Of a DNA stretch of 40,244 bases, positions 24,945 through 32,864 are shown in pieces. The stretch is from an uncultured Verrucomicrobia subdivision 3 bacterium. GTDB taxonomy: Bacteria > Verrucomicrobiota > Verrucomicrobiia > Limisphaerales > UBA11358. Below the pieces are notes generated by a model. That model made no database searches. It had not been told where the DNA came from and saw nothing but the letters and a program-made list of their open reading frames with translations. The DNA lies in NCBI GenBank assembly GCA_903922735.1, contig CAIXUZ010000066.1, positions 1 to 40,244 on the forward strand, given 5' to 3'. A program made the position numbers and the translations under genes. Positions within the stretch are counted from its first letter, which is position 1; the number at the start of each line of letters is the position of its first letter.

Positions 24945-25415
24945 ATGCCGATGAGATTCTTGCTCCCACTGTTTGTCTGCCTGTGCTGGCTCCCGGCCCA
25001 CGCCGCACCACTGGTCGTTGGGGACACATTTCCGCCGATTGTAGCCAAAGACCAGTTTGGCAAAGATTTCACGCTCACCACCAACATCCAGTTTGTATTG
25101 GTTGCCATGGAAATGGCCTGCGCTAAGGCAGCCAATCATAAACTGGCGGAACAAGGGGCGGGGTTTCTGGAAAAACAGCGTGCGGCTTATCTGATGGACG
25201 TCCACACGATGCCAGCCGTGGCTCGATGGTTTGCTTTTCCTAAAATGCGGAAATACCCGCAGCGCATTATGCTCGTGGATTCAGCTGAGATGTTGGCGGC
25301 GTTTCCGGTACAAACGAACTGTGCGACGGTGCTGACCATCGCGTCGACGGGACAAATTAGGAAAATCAGCTACTGGAATCCCGTCAGCGAGCCGGTGGAT
25401 GGATTTCTTCGGTGA
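24945..25415 (+). CDS. Secreted thioredoxin-fold protein without CXXC (YtfJ-like)
   Basis: From the ATG at 24945 (MPMRFLLPLFVCLCWLPAHA) the protein has 156 residues with a Sec signal peptide; the ATG at 24951 is equally possible. The mature part APLVVGDTFPPIVAKDQFGK is the typical entry strand of thioredoxin/AhpC-like folds, and the later ASTGQIRKISYW strand matches YtfJ-like periplasmic proteins. The usual CXXC is missing; the equivalent region reads MEMACAKAANHKLAEQG with a single Cys. It may act as a one-Cys redox protein or have lost catalysis. It ends the plus-strand group and converges with the ABC exporter gene. Confidence 0.65.
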   Translation: MPMRFLLPLFVCLCWLPAHAAPLVVGDTFPPIVAKDQFGKDFTLTTNIQFVLVAMEMACAKAANHKLAEQGAGFLEKQRAAYLMDVHTMPAVARWFAFPKMRKYPQRIMLVDSAEMLAAFPVQTNCATVLTIASTGQIRKISYWNPVSEPVDGFLR

Positions 25416-25470
25416 TCAACACGGTGGTCAAAGCTTAACCGTCCAGTCGTCACCGAGGCGGGAATGATTG

Positions 25471-27273
25471 TCAGGCAGCAGTGGCAGTAAAAGATTGCAG
25501 TCGTGCCAGCCGGGTAAAGTGACCACCCATCGCCATCAGTTCTTGCGGGGTGCCTATTTCCACTATTTTCCCGCCCTGTAAAACGACAATGCGATGAGCC
25601 TGCCGGATCGTGGAGAAACGGTGGGCGACAATCAGGGTCGTTCGCCCTTGAGCGAGCCGGACGATCGCCTCCTGCACCAAGCGCTCGGATTCGGTGTCGA
25701 GCGCGGAGGTGGCTTCATCCAAGAGGATGATGCGGGGGTTGCGAATCAAGGCCCGCGCGATGGCGAGTCGCTGCCGCTGTCCGCCGGAAAGCCGGGCACC
25801 GCTTTCTCCCAGCGGCGTGTCGAGCTGCTGCGGCAAGCTGCGGGCAAATTCTGAGAGGTTGGCTTCGGCCAGAATGTCCCACAGCCGCGCATCGCTGACG
25901 TTTTCCAGACCGTAGCTGACATTCTCCCGGAGACTGCCGTTGAATAAAACCGTCGTCTGCGGCACCACGCCGATCTGCCGCCGATAGGTACGCAAGTCCA
26001 GAACCCTCAGGTCGTGACCGTCGAGCAACACGCGCCCGGAGGTAGGTGGGCGAAAGCCCATCGCCAGATTGACGAGGGTGGATTTGCCCGCACCGGATTC
26101 GCCGACAAAGGCGATTGTTTCGCCGGGAATGATGCGTAAGGAAACGTCCTTTAATGCGATCTCCCGACCGCGCGGATACTGGAAACTCACATTTTCAAAT
26201 ACGATCTCACCGCTCGTGGGCACCGGGGCCGGGCGTTTGCCGCTGTAATCCTCCACTTCGGGGGCTTCTAAAATCTCGCCGATGGAACGGATGGCCTCGC
26301 GCCCCTGCGCCAGCGCCGGGAACACGCCCAGTGTTTGCTGAACCGCGCCGATGAGCATTCCGAAATAAGTCTGATACATCACCGCGTCACCCACGGTGAT
26401 CTTGTGGTGAACGACCAGCCAAGCGGAGAAGACCAGACAGGCCAGCTGGAAGACAATGAAGGTGAACCATGAGCTGGAGGCGAACAGCTCTGTCAGCGTG
26501 TCGACTTGCAGGCCGCGCTCGCTCAGGCGCTGGAAGACGGAACGCACGCTGCGTGTCTCCTGCTCTTCCAAGCCGTGCGCCCGCGTGACCGGCAGCATTT
26601 GCAGCATTTCGCCGACACGGGTGTTCATCTGCTCGGTTTCAATCCGCAGCGCCTTGTACTGTTCCTTGAATCGACGGTCGAAAAGTTTCAACAGAGCGAT
26701 CCCGGCGGGGACGGTCACCAGAAAATACAGCGCCAGAATGGGCTGCCGCACCAGCGCGATCACGGTGACGTAGAGGATGACGAGCAGCCCGTTCAGACCG
26801 TTCAGCATGAGATAGCGGCACAGCCCATCAATGGCGTCCACGTCGCGGAGAATTTTCGTTTGCAGAGCGCTGGACTGTTTATCTTCGTGAAAGCTCACCG
26901 CCAGCTGCTGCAATCGCTCCACCAGCGCGCTGCGCAGGTTGAACTGCATATGGCGTAACAAGCCGCTCATGATCCGGGCAAAGGCTGTGTGGAGGAACGG
27001 GTTTTGAGCGAGCAGCAACAGGTAGACTCCTGCAATCCAGAGCACCCGCCTGAAGGAGCCATCATGTAACGGCGTGAGCGCGTCTACGATCATGCCCACG
27101 GCCAGCGGCATCAGGGAGGCCGGTGACTGTTTGATGACAAACAGCGCGACGGCACCCATGACCTTGCCGCGCTGGTCGGCAAACAGCCGCCAGAGGGTGC
27201 GGCCCGGACGAGTCGAATCAAAACGACCGTCTAGCAAGGCGTCCCAAGGTGATGAGCTGGATTTTTTAAGCAC
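25471..27273 (-). CDS. ABC transporter, fused permease and ATPase (MsbA/ABCB type)
   Basis: A 600-residue half-transporter. Residues about 30-330 form a six-helix exporter membrane domain. The nucleotide-binding domain follows, with Walker A FVGESGAGKSTLV (about 390), signature LSGGQRQRLAIARAL (about 495), Walker B IILLDEATSALD (about 515) and the switch His in LIVAHRFSTI. It should work as a homodimer exporting a lipid, peptide or drug. The substrate is not evident, and no peptidase or biosynthetic genes lie beside it. It appears monocistronic and ends 56 bases from the convergent thioredoxin-fold gene. Confidence 0.9.
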   Translation of the reverse strand: MLKKSSSSPWDALLDGRFDSTRPGRTLWRLFADQRGKVMGAVALFVIKQSPASLMPLAVGMIVDALTPLHDGSFRRVLWIAGVYLLLLAQNPFLHTAFARIMSGLLRHMQFNLRSALVERLQQLAVSFHEDKQSSALQTKILRDVDAIDGLCRYLMLNGLNGLLVILYVTVIALVRQPILALYFLVTVPAGIALLKLFDRRFKEQYKALRIETEQMNTRVGEMLQMLPVTRAHGLEEQETRSVRSVFQRLSERGLQVDTLTELFASSSWFTFIVFQLACLVFSAWLVVHHKITVGDAVMYQTYFGMLIGAVQQTLGVFPALAQGREAIRSIGEILEAPEVEDYSGKRPAPVPTSGEIVFENVSFQYPRGREIALKDVSLRIIPGETIAFVGESGAGKSTLVNLAMGFRPPTSGRVLLDGHDLRVLDLRTYRRQIGVVPQTTVLFNGSLRENVSYGLENVSDARLWDILAEANLSEFARSLPQQLDTPLGESGARLSGGQRQRLAIARALIRNPRIILLDEATSALDTESERLVQEAIVRLAQGRTTLIVAHRFSTIRQAHRIVVLQGGKIVEIGTPQELMAMGGHFTRLARLQSFTATAA

Positions 27274-27608
27274 CGGCGAAAATCATGCCGGACGGGAAGC
27301 AGCGAATACAGCGGAATTGGACTGGTGCAAGCACGTGTCACAGCTTCACGGCCCACCCGTAGTCGATAATCGTGGGTACCGTGGGATCAACCGTGGTTAA
27401 CGCGACAATTTACCGTTGAGAAACCGCTGACGGAGGCCGGGGACGTATACCGACTCGCTTGCTGGTTGCTCGGACGAGAACGCTTGGTGTCGCGCCCGCT
27501 GCGCCTGCGTCAGCAGCCTGCGGGAACCGGCGGGCAGGCAGCTGCTTTCGGGCAAGAGAAACTGCTTCAAGCCGCGCACCTCACCAGCGTATCATTCCAC
27601 TCAATGAC
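27274..27608. other. Gene-poor gap at the left edge of the accessory region
   Basis: This 335-base stretch separates the ABC exporter from the RNase H-like gene. Both flanking promoters must lie here. It contains repeat copy R1 (27509-27590). The remaining sequence has several short inverted repeats (such as CCCAC/GTGGG around 27352-27376) but no frame with coding character. Confidence 0.5.
27509..27590 (+). repeat. Direct repeat R1 (pairs with 29244-29319)
   Basis: GTCAGCAGCCTGCGGGAACC and the following CGGCGG match the start of R2 with one difference over 24 bases. Looser similarity continues through CTGCTT, GCC-CGC and CACCTC to the shared end AGCGT. The copy is partly self-complementary (AGCAGCCTGC with GCAGGC-TGCT). 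R1 and R2 are in the same orientation and bracket the RNase H-like and ThuA genes. Confidence 0.6.
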
Positions 27609-28112
27609 ATGAAATCAGACGAGAGCAAAGGAAACTACCAGACAATGAGCCTGTTCGATGATGGGCTTAGAGTCGTGTCACCGCCCGTCCGAACTGCTCG
27701 CCGGGTCGAAATCTATTTCGACGGCGGCTGCCTCGGCAATCCCGGTAAAAAATACGGGTCTTTTCAGGTCAAGCTGGACGGCAAAGAAATCTTGAAGCGT
27801 AGCCGGGCTGACTTTGGGTTCGGTACTAACAACGAGGCGGAGTTTAACGCGCTAAAGCTCGCATTGGACGAGGCGGTCGTATGGTTCGGGGCTGAAGCCA
27901 TCGACCTGAAAAATATGGCGCTGGTGGTCGAGACGGATTCCACCATCGTCAGGAACCGATTGGTGGTAAAAAATGTGATCTTCAAAAAATATCCGAGCAG
28001 CCAGCGGATGTTTGCGCTGGCGAGCGAATGCCTGTGCCTCATGAACCAGTTTGGGAAATTCAGCGTGGTCTGGAAAGGCCGGGCCAACAACGTCGAGAGG
28101 TTTGGTCACTGA
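27609..28112 (+). CDS. Ribonuclease H-like protein, C-terminally short
   Basis: From the ATG at 27609 the protein has 167 residues. Residues 33-160 form an RNase H fold with the catalytic acids D38 (IYFDGGCLGNPG), E76 (NNEAEFNALKLAL) and D110 (VVETDSTIVRN). The fourth acid, expected in an N-x-x-A-D motif, is not found: the protein stops at GRANNVERFGH, where E163 might substitute. It would cut RNA in RNA-DNA hybrids if active. The first 30 residues are an unrelated tail. It is the first gene after repeat R1 and is convergent with the ThuA gene. Confidence 0.75.
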   Translation: MKSDESKGNYQTMSLFDDGLRVVSPPVRTARRVEIYFDGGCLGNPGKKYGSFQVKLDGKEILKRSRADFGFGTNNEAEFNALKLALDEAVVWFGAEAIDLKNMALVVETDSTIVRNRLVVKNVIFKKYPSSQRMFALASECLCLMNQFGKFSVVWKGRANNVERFGH

Positions 28113-28118
28113 TCTGTT

Positions 28119-28231
28119 TTATAGCGTGAGACGCGAAGTTTTCAGCGTCACATTATCGGCGATGGGTATAAATTCACCATAGCCCACCGCGCAAATTTTC
28201 GGCGTTTCATCGATAATCAAGTGACAGCGGT
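28119..28231 (-). pseudogene. Orphan C-terminal coding fragment
   Basis: Directly behind the ThuA stop codon, in a different frame of the same strand, an open frame encodes LIIDETPKICAVGYGEFIP followed by IADNVTLKTSRLTL and a TAA stop at 28119-28121. The residue mix and codon use look like real protein, but there is no start codon and the frame upstream runs into the ThuA gene. It looks like the 3' end of a lost gene. I do not recognise the family. Confidence 0.4.
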
Positions 28232-29104
28232 TTACTTTGCCGCGTAGCCGGGTTTGGGGTTACCGCTGGCGTCAAGCTTGTCACAGGCCCAGAGCAGACC
28301 ACGCGTCACAAGGTCGAGATAACGGTCGTCGGCTACGGTAGCGTTGTTGTGGCCGATGGTCGTGGAGAAGACGCGGGTTTTGCCTTTGTACGTATTCACC
28401 CAAGCGACGACGAAATCATTGGTGCGCTGCGGTTCGCCAGCTTTGTTCCTGATGACTTGAGTTCCGTGTGCGAGTGCGCGAGCGGTGTCAAAGACCTGAA
28501 TATTGTTGTAGTGTTCTTCGCGAATTGTCGTCCAATCCACAAGCCCTTTGCAGATGGGATGAGCCTTGTTGGTAAACGTGATGGCAATCGGCTCCTGCGG
28601 GCCGTGGCCACTAGATTGGAGGCCAAGATATTCATACCAATGGGCGTTGTCCGCGTTCGCCGCCACGGGCTTCTTGAAATCACCAAAGCGGTAGCAGTGC
28701 ATGGCGCAATGCAGGTTCACGCCGGGAATGCCGTCCTGATGCGGCTTGAGCACGCCTTGGATGATTTCCTGATTAGTTATGTCGGCAGCACATTCGTCGT
28801 GGATGACCACATCGTAGCCTTGCGCGTAATCGGGATGGCCGTAGATCGGAAATGCGGGATGCGTATTGCCGTCTGGTACGTAAACGACATCCACGATGAC
28901 GTTCGCCCGCGCCTCAATGCCGTGCTTGAGGATAACCTTCTGGTTTGCGTAATCATGGCAGCAACCACCGATTATCAGGAGGGCTTTGAGGGGTTTTGGG
29001 GATTCCTGTGCAGGAATCACAGGGGAAATCACCAGCGTGAAAACGATAACCAGCAGGCTATAATAATTGAATGGGGAAACGATTTGCATGGATGTCATTA
29101 ACAT
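28232..29104 (-). CDS. Secreted ThuA-domain protein
   Basis: Taking the ATG at 29104 gives 290 residues (other starts at 29098 and 29089; the longer frame to 29215 adds an unlikely charged extension). A hydrophobic signal (YYSLLVIVFTLVISPVIPAQ) precedes a ThuA-like domain: ALLIIGGCCHDYANQKVIL, DVVIHDECAADITNQEI, GVNLHCAMHCYRFGD and a closing segment VFSTTIGHNNATVADDRYL. The fold is related to class I glutamine amidotransferases, but without their Cys-His pair the role is unclear; sugar metabolism has been proposed. Such secreted ThuA proteins are common in Verrucomicrobiota and Planctomycetota. It lies between repeats R1 and R2. Confidence 0.85.
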   Translation of the reverse strand: MLMTSMQIVSPFNYYSLLVIVFTLVISPVIPAQESPKPLKALLIIGGCCHDYANQKVILKHGIEARANVIVDVVYVPDGNTHPAFPIYGHPDYAQGYDVVIHDECAADITNQEIIQGVLKPHQDGIPGVNLHCAMHCYRFGDFKKPVAANADNAHWYEYLGLQSSGHGPQEPIAITFTNKAHPICKGLVDWTTIREEHYNNIQVFDTARALAHGTQVIRNKAGEPQRTNDFVVAWVNTYKGKTRVFSTTIGHNNATVADDRYLDLVTRGLLWACDKLDASGNPKPGYAAK

Positions 29105-29243
29105 GGGGATATTGGTCAAACAAGGGGGAAGTGCTGGTTTCCTCCAATAGACATTTGCAACAACCGCCGAACCCTGCCGACGTGAAAGCCAATTCTCAAT
29201 AATTGCGGCCGCCATAAAGCAAGCGAGTGTGATAAGGCTGGGT

Positions 29244-29319
29244 GTCAGCAGCTTGCGGGAACCGGCGGAGCGGCAGCTGGTGCTGCTTTAGGCCACGCTT
29301 CCACACCTCTTCATAGCGT
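29244..29319 (+). repeat. Direct repeat R2 (pairs with 27509-27590)
   Basis: The second copy of the repeat, starting GTCAGCAGCTTGCGGGAACC and ending CATAGCGT. It lies upstream of the ThuA gene and just beyond the MFS 3' end. About 1.7 kb separates the two copies. Confidence 0.6.
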
Positions 29320-29332
29320 TACCTGCCTGACT

Positions 29333-30652
29333 TTACGCCTGCGGTTCAGCAGAGGTTGTGGGGTTACTGCGTACCACCCACCAAGTCACCAAACCAGCCC
29401 CGGCACAAATCACAGCACCCACAGTGATTGTCCACGGCACGCCCACGGCATGTGACAGGAAGCCAGATTCGAGGCCACCCAATGGCATCATGCCTCCGAA
29501 CACCACCGCCCAGATTCCCATCACCCGACCCCGCATTGCGTGTGACACGCTGCTCTGGATGAGCGTGTTTGCGGTTGAGAAATAGAGCAGCATTCCCCAG
29601 CCACCGACCGCCAAGCACAGGAGCACCAGCGGAAACCAGCGTACAACGGCCAGCAGCAACAACATGGCTGAGAACAACCATAATCCGCCAAGAATCAGCA
29701 GCCGTGGCCGCATCCGGCTACCCCACGTGGCGACTGTAAGCGCCCCCATCAGCGCACCAAAGCCGTTGGCGCTCAAAAGAACGCCGTAACCGGTTTCACC
29801 CACATGCAAAATATCGGTCGCGTAGGCGGGCAGTAGCACTGCATACGACCAGCCAAAGACGCCCACCACGGCAAAAAGCAGAAGCAAGATCCGCACGCGC
29901 CGATGTCCAGCTACATAGTGAAAGCCTTCAAGGATATGCCGTCCTGTGGAGTGTGGTTTTGCGGGGGCTATAAACACGGGCAGGCGCATCATCATCAGAC
30001 CAACGATCACCGCAATGAAACTGACACCGTTCAGGATGAAGCACCAAGTGATGCCCACGTACGCCATCAGCAAACCTGCCACGGCGGGGCCGACGACGCG
30101 CGCACCATTGACAATGGAGCTGTTCAGCGACACCGCATTCATCAGGTGTTCGGTGCTAGTCATTTCCACCATGAACGCCTGCCGGGCAGGCATATCGAAG
30201 GCCATGGCCACGCCGCCAAGTGCCGACAGGACTAGAATATGCCAAGTCTGGATGTGCCCACTCCCTACCAAAGCCGCAAAAACGAAGGCCGTCAGCATCA
30301 TTCCGATCTGGGTATAGAAAATCACCGTGCGCTTGGGATGCCGGTCGGCCACGGAACCGCCCCAGAGGGAGAGCAGCAGCATGGGGAGCATCCCGACTGC
30401 GGCCACGGTGCCCAGCAGAATCTTGGAACCGGTCAATTGATATACCAGCCAGCTTTGGGCCGTGCTCTGCACCCATGTGCCGGAAAGCGACACGAGCTGG
30501 CCAATGAAGAACAACCGAAAATTCCGGTGCTGTAGGGCGGCAAAGGTGGCCCGCCATGAAGCGCCTTCCCTGCGCCGAGGTTGGCCGATAATCTCTGGCG
30601 GAATGCCGACGATTGGTTCGGGTGGTGGATCAGATTGGCGGGCAGGCATCAT
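29333..30652 (-). CDS. MFS exporter (MFS_3/EntS-like)
   Basis: A 439-residue major facilitator with twelve predicted helices. The N-terminal cytoplasmic tail leads into FAALQHRNFRLFFIGQLVSL, the hallmark entry of MFS_3/EntS-type exporters. The loop 2-3 motif is GSVADRHPKRTVIFYTQ, and the mid segment MLAFDMPARQAFMVEM-like (VAMAFDMPARQAFMVEM) is also typical. Members export siderophores, macrolides or other small molecules. No biosynthetic genes are adjacent. It lies between repeat R2 and repeat copy B, in the accessory region. Confidence 0.9.
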   Translation of the reverse strand: MMPARQSDPPPEPIVGIPPEIIGQPRRREGASWRATFAALQHRNFRLFFIGQLVSLSGTWVQSTAQSWLVYQLTGSKILLGTVAAVGMLPMLLLSLWGGSVADRHPKRTVIFYTQIGMMLTAFVFAALVGSGHIQTWHILVLSALGGVAMAFDMPARQAFMVEMTSTEHLMNAVSLNSSIVNGARVVGPAVAGLLMAYVGITWCFILNGVSFIAVIVGLMMMRLPVFIAPAKPHSTGRHILEGFHYVAGHRRVRILLLLFAVVGVFGWSYAVLLPAYATDILHVGETGYGVLLSANGFGALMGALTVATWGSRMRPRLLILGGLWLFSAMLLLLAVVRWFPLVLLCLAVGGWGMLLYFSTANTLIQSSVSHAMRGRVMGIWAVVFGGMMPLGGLESGFLSHAVGVPWTITVGAVICAGAGLVTWWVVRSNPTTSAEPQA

Positions 30653-30785
30653 CGTCGGCAGAATACTACTACGCTGAAGCCTGATTATCGAGTTGCAGAA
30701 TGACGTGCGCTGCCATCTTCTGGATCACGCCACAGGGAATTTTCAGTTTCATAGCCAGTGCCACGTGGCTGCCCTATCGCGTGAA

Positions 30786-30852
30786 CGGTACCGCTTTCGT
30801 GGTTGACTCGCCCTGTCTAGCGTGGCTATGTGGTCAAAGCCAGAGCCAGCGT
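30786..30852 (+). repeat. Direct repeat B (pairs with 32022-32087)
   Basis: CGGTACCGCTTTC, GGTTGAC, GCGTGGCT and CCAGCGT align in order with copy A at 32022-32087, about 70 percent identical by eye over 67 bases. The copy lies just beyond the 3' end of the calpain-like gene. Confidence 0.55.
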
Positions 30853-30862
30853 AGCGAAATTC

Positions 30863-31960
30863 TTAATGCCGATCCGAGGCTCGCGTTTCAATGGTGAGTT
30901 CTTCGTAAATCTGGAGGAAGTCTTTCATGGGAATATCGAACTGGCCATCTTTAGTGATGTAGCCATTTCGCAAGCCATCTGAGCCTTCGGGGGTGAAGTT
31001 GTTACCCCAAGGATTCCATACATGAACAAGATCGGTTTTGCTATTAAATCCAAGAACGGCATACGCATGGGTGGGGACAATGTGCGGAGTCGTTACTTTG
31101 CTGCCGGTTCCAGCATTAACCAATCGATTTTCATGCAGGGCCAATTTTATATCATTACGAATTGTGTCAGCAAATTCAGCGCCGTGTCGCTTTGACAAGT
31201 CAATGCCTTTAGTTTTATGGCCGTCCAGTTTTTCAATTACGGAAGCTGCTTGACCGCCGTTGTCTATCCGATCGTACCGATCGCGCTTGTCACCTTGCCG
31301 AGTTCCTTTAGCGTCATTGCGATAAGCTTTTTCGAGGATCGCCAACCAGAGGCCATTGTCGCCAGCGTAAGCGCATATGATTATATCCGCATCGCTGACA
31401 TGTTGCACTGGGACTTTTTCTCCGTTTCTAAATTCAACCAGCCAGCCCTTATCCTTTTTCTTAATCATGTTTTTGACGGTGGAGGGGTTGCGATAAACCA
31501 TTGAGCCAACCACTGAAACAAAATAGCAGTCACCCATCTCTTGCTGTTTTATTGCATCAATCGATGGCTGTTTTTGGGCGAAAAGTTCCCTTGAAGCTCC
31601 GCGTAAGCGCTGAAGTGCCGCCCGATAGTCGGAGAGCAATCTTTTTGATGGATTGATCAAATCGGCCAACTTCATGGCGTGGGCTTGATTGCCACTATGA
31701 TCGAAATTCCTTATTGCTGCGATGGCGGCGGCTGACTCATCTTGGAACTTGGTGTTGTCTACCGCCATGCTGATTTCGTGAGGCGTCAGCTTCCCGTCGT
31801 CGTCTTTGTCCCACTTGCTAAAGTTTTGCTTTACCACCTCGGCAAAAGGCGTTGGCGGCGGTGAAACGCTTTCATCCTTTGGCTTTGCAAGGGAATAATT
31901 GCATATAAAACACCATGAAATAAAAACGGCAGCGGCCTGAACGGCTCTGGAAGTTTTCAT
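30863..31960 (-). CDS. Secreted calpain-family (C2) cysteine peptidase with EF-hand
   Basis: A 365-residue protein. A signal peptide covers about residues 1-25 (AAAVFISWCFICNYSLA). Residues 51-62, DKDDDGKLTPHE, are a canonical calcium-binding EF-hand loop (D51, D53, D55, G56, E62); a weaker partner may lie around 87-98. The peptidase domain (about 125-355) has the calpain triad: Q140-E-M-G-D-C145 with the nucleophile, H298 in PTHAYAVLGF and N316 in VWNPWGNN. A calcium-regulated exported protease is the natural reading. It lies between the direct repeats B and A, and its base composition is more AT-rich than its neighbours, which suggests transfer. Confidence 0.85.
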   Translation of the reverse strand: MKTSRAVQAAAVFISWCFICNYSLAKPKDESVSPPPTPFAEVVKQNFSKWDKDDDGKLTPHEISMAVDNTKFQDESAAAIAAIRNFDHSGNQAHAMKLADLINPSKRLLSDYRAALQRLRGASRELFAQKQPSIDAIKQQEMGDCYFVSVVGSMVYRNPSTVKNMIKKKDKGWLVEFRNGEKVPVQHVSDADIIICAYAGDNGLWLAILEKAYRNDAKGTRQGDKRDRYDRIDNGGQAASVIEKLDGHKTKGIDLSKRHGAEFADTIRNDIKLALHENRLVNAGTGSKVTTPHIVPTHAYAVLGFNSKTDLVHVWNPWGNNFTPEGSDGLRNGYITKDGQFDIPMKDFLQIYEELTIETRASDRH

Positions 31961-32021
31961 GAAGACTTTTGTACCACCTTGTGGAATAAAAACAAAATTA
32001 TTTGTACGACTGACGGCTGAT

Positions 32022-32087
32022 CGGCACCGCTTTCAGGTTTGACATCCCCAGCTCGGCGTGGCTTCGTTGTCGTCATTAGCCCAGCGT
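32022..32087 (+). repeat. Direct repeat A (pairs with 30786-30852)
   Basis: The copy upstream of the calpain-like gene, starting CGGCACCGCTTTC and ending CCCAGCGT. It has the same orientation as copy B. The two bracket the calpain-like gene at a distance of about 1.2 kb. Confidence 0.55.
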
Positions 32088-32148
32088 TGGAAGGTACACG
32101 CCACGAGTCGGCGGTGGCTCAGCTACGTCTAGACAGCATGCGCACGCT

Positions 32149-32532
32149 ATGTGGATTTGCCCTAAATGCAAAGAGAACATCGAAGATCAATTCGATAGTT
32201 GCTGGAAGTGCGCCGGTTCGGATCAGTCGCCGCTACCGAAGCGCGATTTGGCTTGGCTGTATCCGCTCATTTCCTTTTCTGCACTTGTTTTATTTTGCCT
32301 TATCGCGCCGTCCTTGACTAGTTCATCGAAACACCCAGAGCCATACTTTACCTTTGGCGGTGCGTTAGCAGGGACAGTTCTGAGTGCAGTTGCTGTTTGG
32401 GCTTTTTTGAGTTGTCCGCTGCGACATTGGTTTGCGAAGGCTCTGACATTGCTGATTTTGTTTGGTTCTTTATTTTATGGCCTAGTCTCCGTTGCATCGT
32501 TTTTTATACATGTTCTCGGATATGCGCCCTAA
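32149..32532 (+). CDS. Zinc-ribbon membrane protein
   Basis: A 127-residue protein. The N-terminal MWICPKCKENIEDQFDSCWKC holds two CxxC pairs that form a zinc ribbon (Cys 4, 7, 18, 21). Three hydrophobic helices follow (about 38-55, 66-88 and 95-120). Small bacterial proteins of this type are common and uncharacterised; the ribbon would face the cytoplasm. It is AT-rich like the calpain gene and lies between repeat A and the tRNA-Asp. The start codon is set by the ribbon, since upstream sequence has no domain. Confidence 0.7.
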   Translation: MWICPKCKENIEDQFDSCWKCAGSDQSPLPKRDLAWLYPLISFSALVLFCLIAPSLTSSSKHPEPYFTFGGALAGTVLSAVAVWAFLSCPLRHWFAKALTLLILFGSLFYGLVSVASFFIHVLGYAP

Positions 32533-32708
32533 CCGGATTAGCTGAGAAGGCAGACCGCCCAGAGCGATGGTGGTTCTGATGGCGGCCCTGAGACCTAAGC
32601 GGTAACCTCCTGCCGGAATCGGGATTTAACTTTTGTAGACGGCAGCGTTTTAAATTTCTGTTCCATACGCTGAGTCAGAACAGAATTTTTCCGGCATGGA
32701 CGTCACTA

Positions 32709-32732
32709 TTTGCGACGAAATTTGTGACGAAA
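32709..32732. repeat. Tandem 12-bp repeat near tRNA-Asp
   Basis: TTTGCGACGAAA is followed directly by TTTGTGACGAAA, one base different. It lies 56 bases from the 3' end of the tRNA gene, where integrated elements often keep recombinase arm sites. It is also inside an open frame of about 57 codons (to TAA at about 32761) with no recognisable domain. Confidence 0.5.
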
Positions 32733-32787
32733 GACCGGAGCGGTGAAACCCAATCACCGTAAGTGCTTGTGGACAATGAGTTAAGTA

Positions 32788-32864
32788 TGGCGGGAGTGGC
32801 GGGGCTCGAACCCGTAACCTCTGCCGTGACAGGGCAGCGCTCTAACCAATTGAGCTACACCCCC
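32788..32864 (-). tRNA. tRNA-Asp (anticodon GTC), CCA encoded
   Basis: Read on the minus strand: acceptor GGGGGTG pairs with CACTCCC (one G-U), D stem GCTC/GAGC, anticodon stem CTGCC/GGCAG around CTGTCAC with anticodon GTC, and T loop TTCGAGC. Discriminator base G73 is as expected for Asp, followed by an encoded CCA at 32788-32790. One mismatch is present at the outer T-stem pair. It borders the accessory region and could be the attachment site for integrating DNA. Confidence 0.95.

Noticed and set aside
27509..32087. Integron cassette array with attC sites
   Set aside because: The repeats end in AGCGT-like cores, but the complementary RYYYAAC box is missing at their 5' ends, genes point both ways, and no integrase is in the window.
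32600..32763. Integrase gene next to tRNA-Asp
   Set aside because: The open frame of about 57 codons has no R-H-R-Y catalytic motif, so an integrase cannot be supported; only a remnant is possible.
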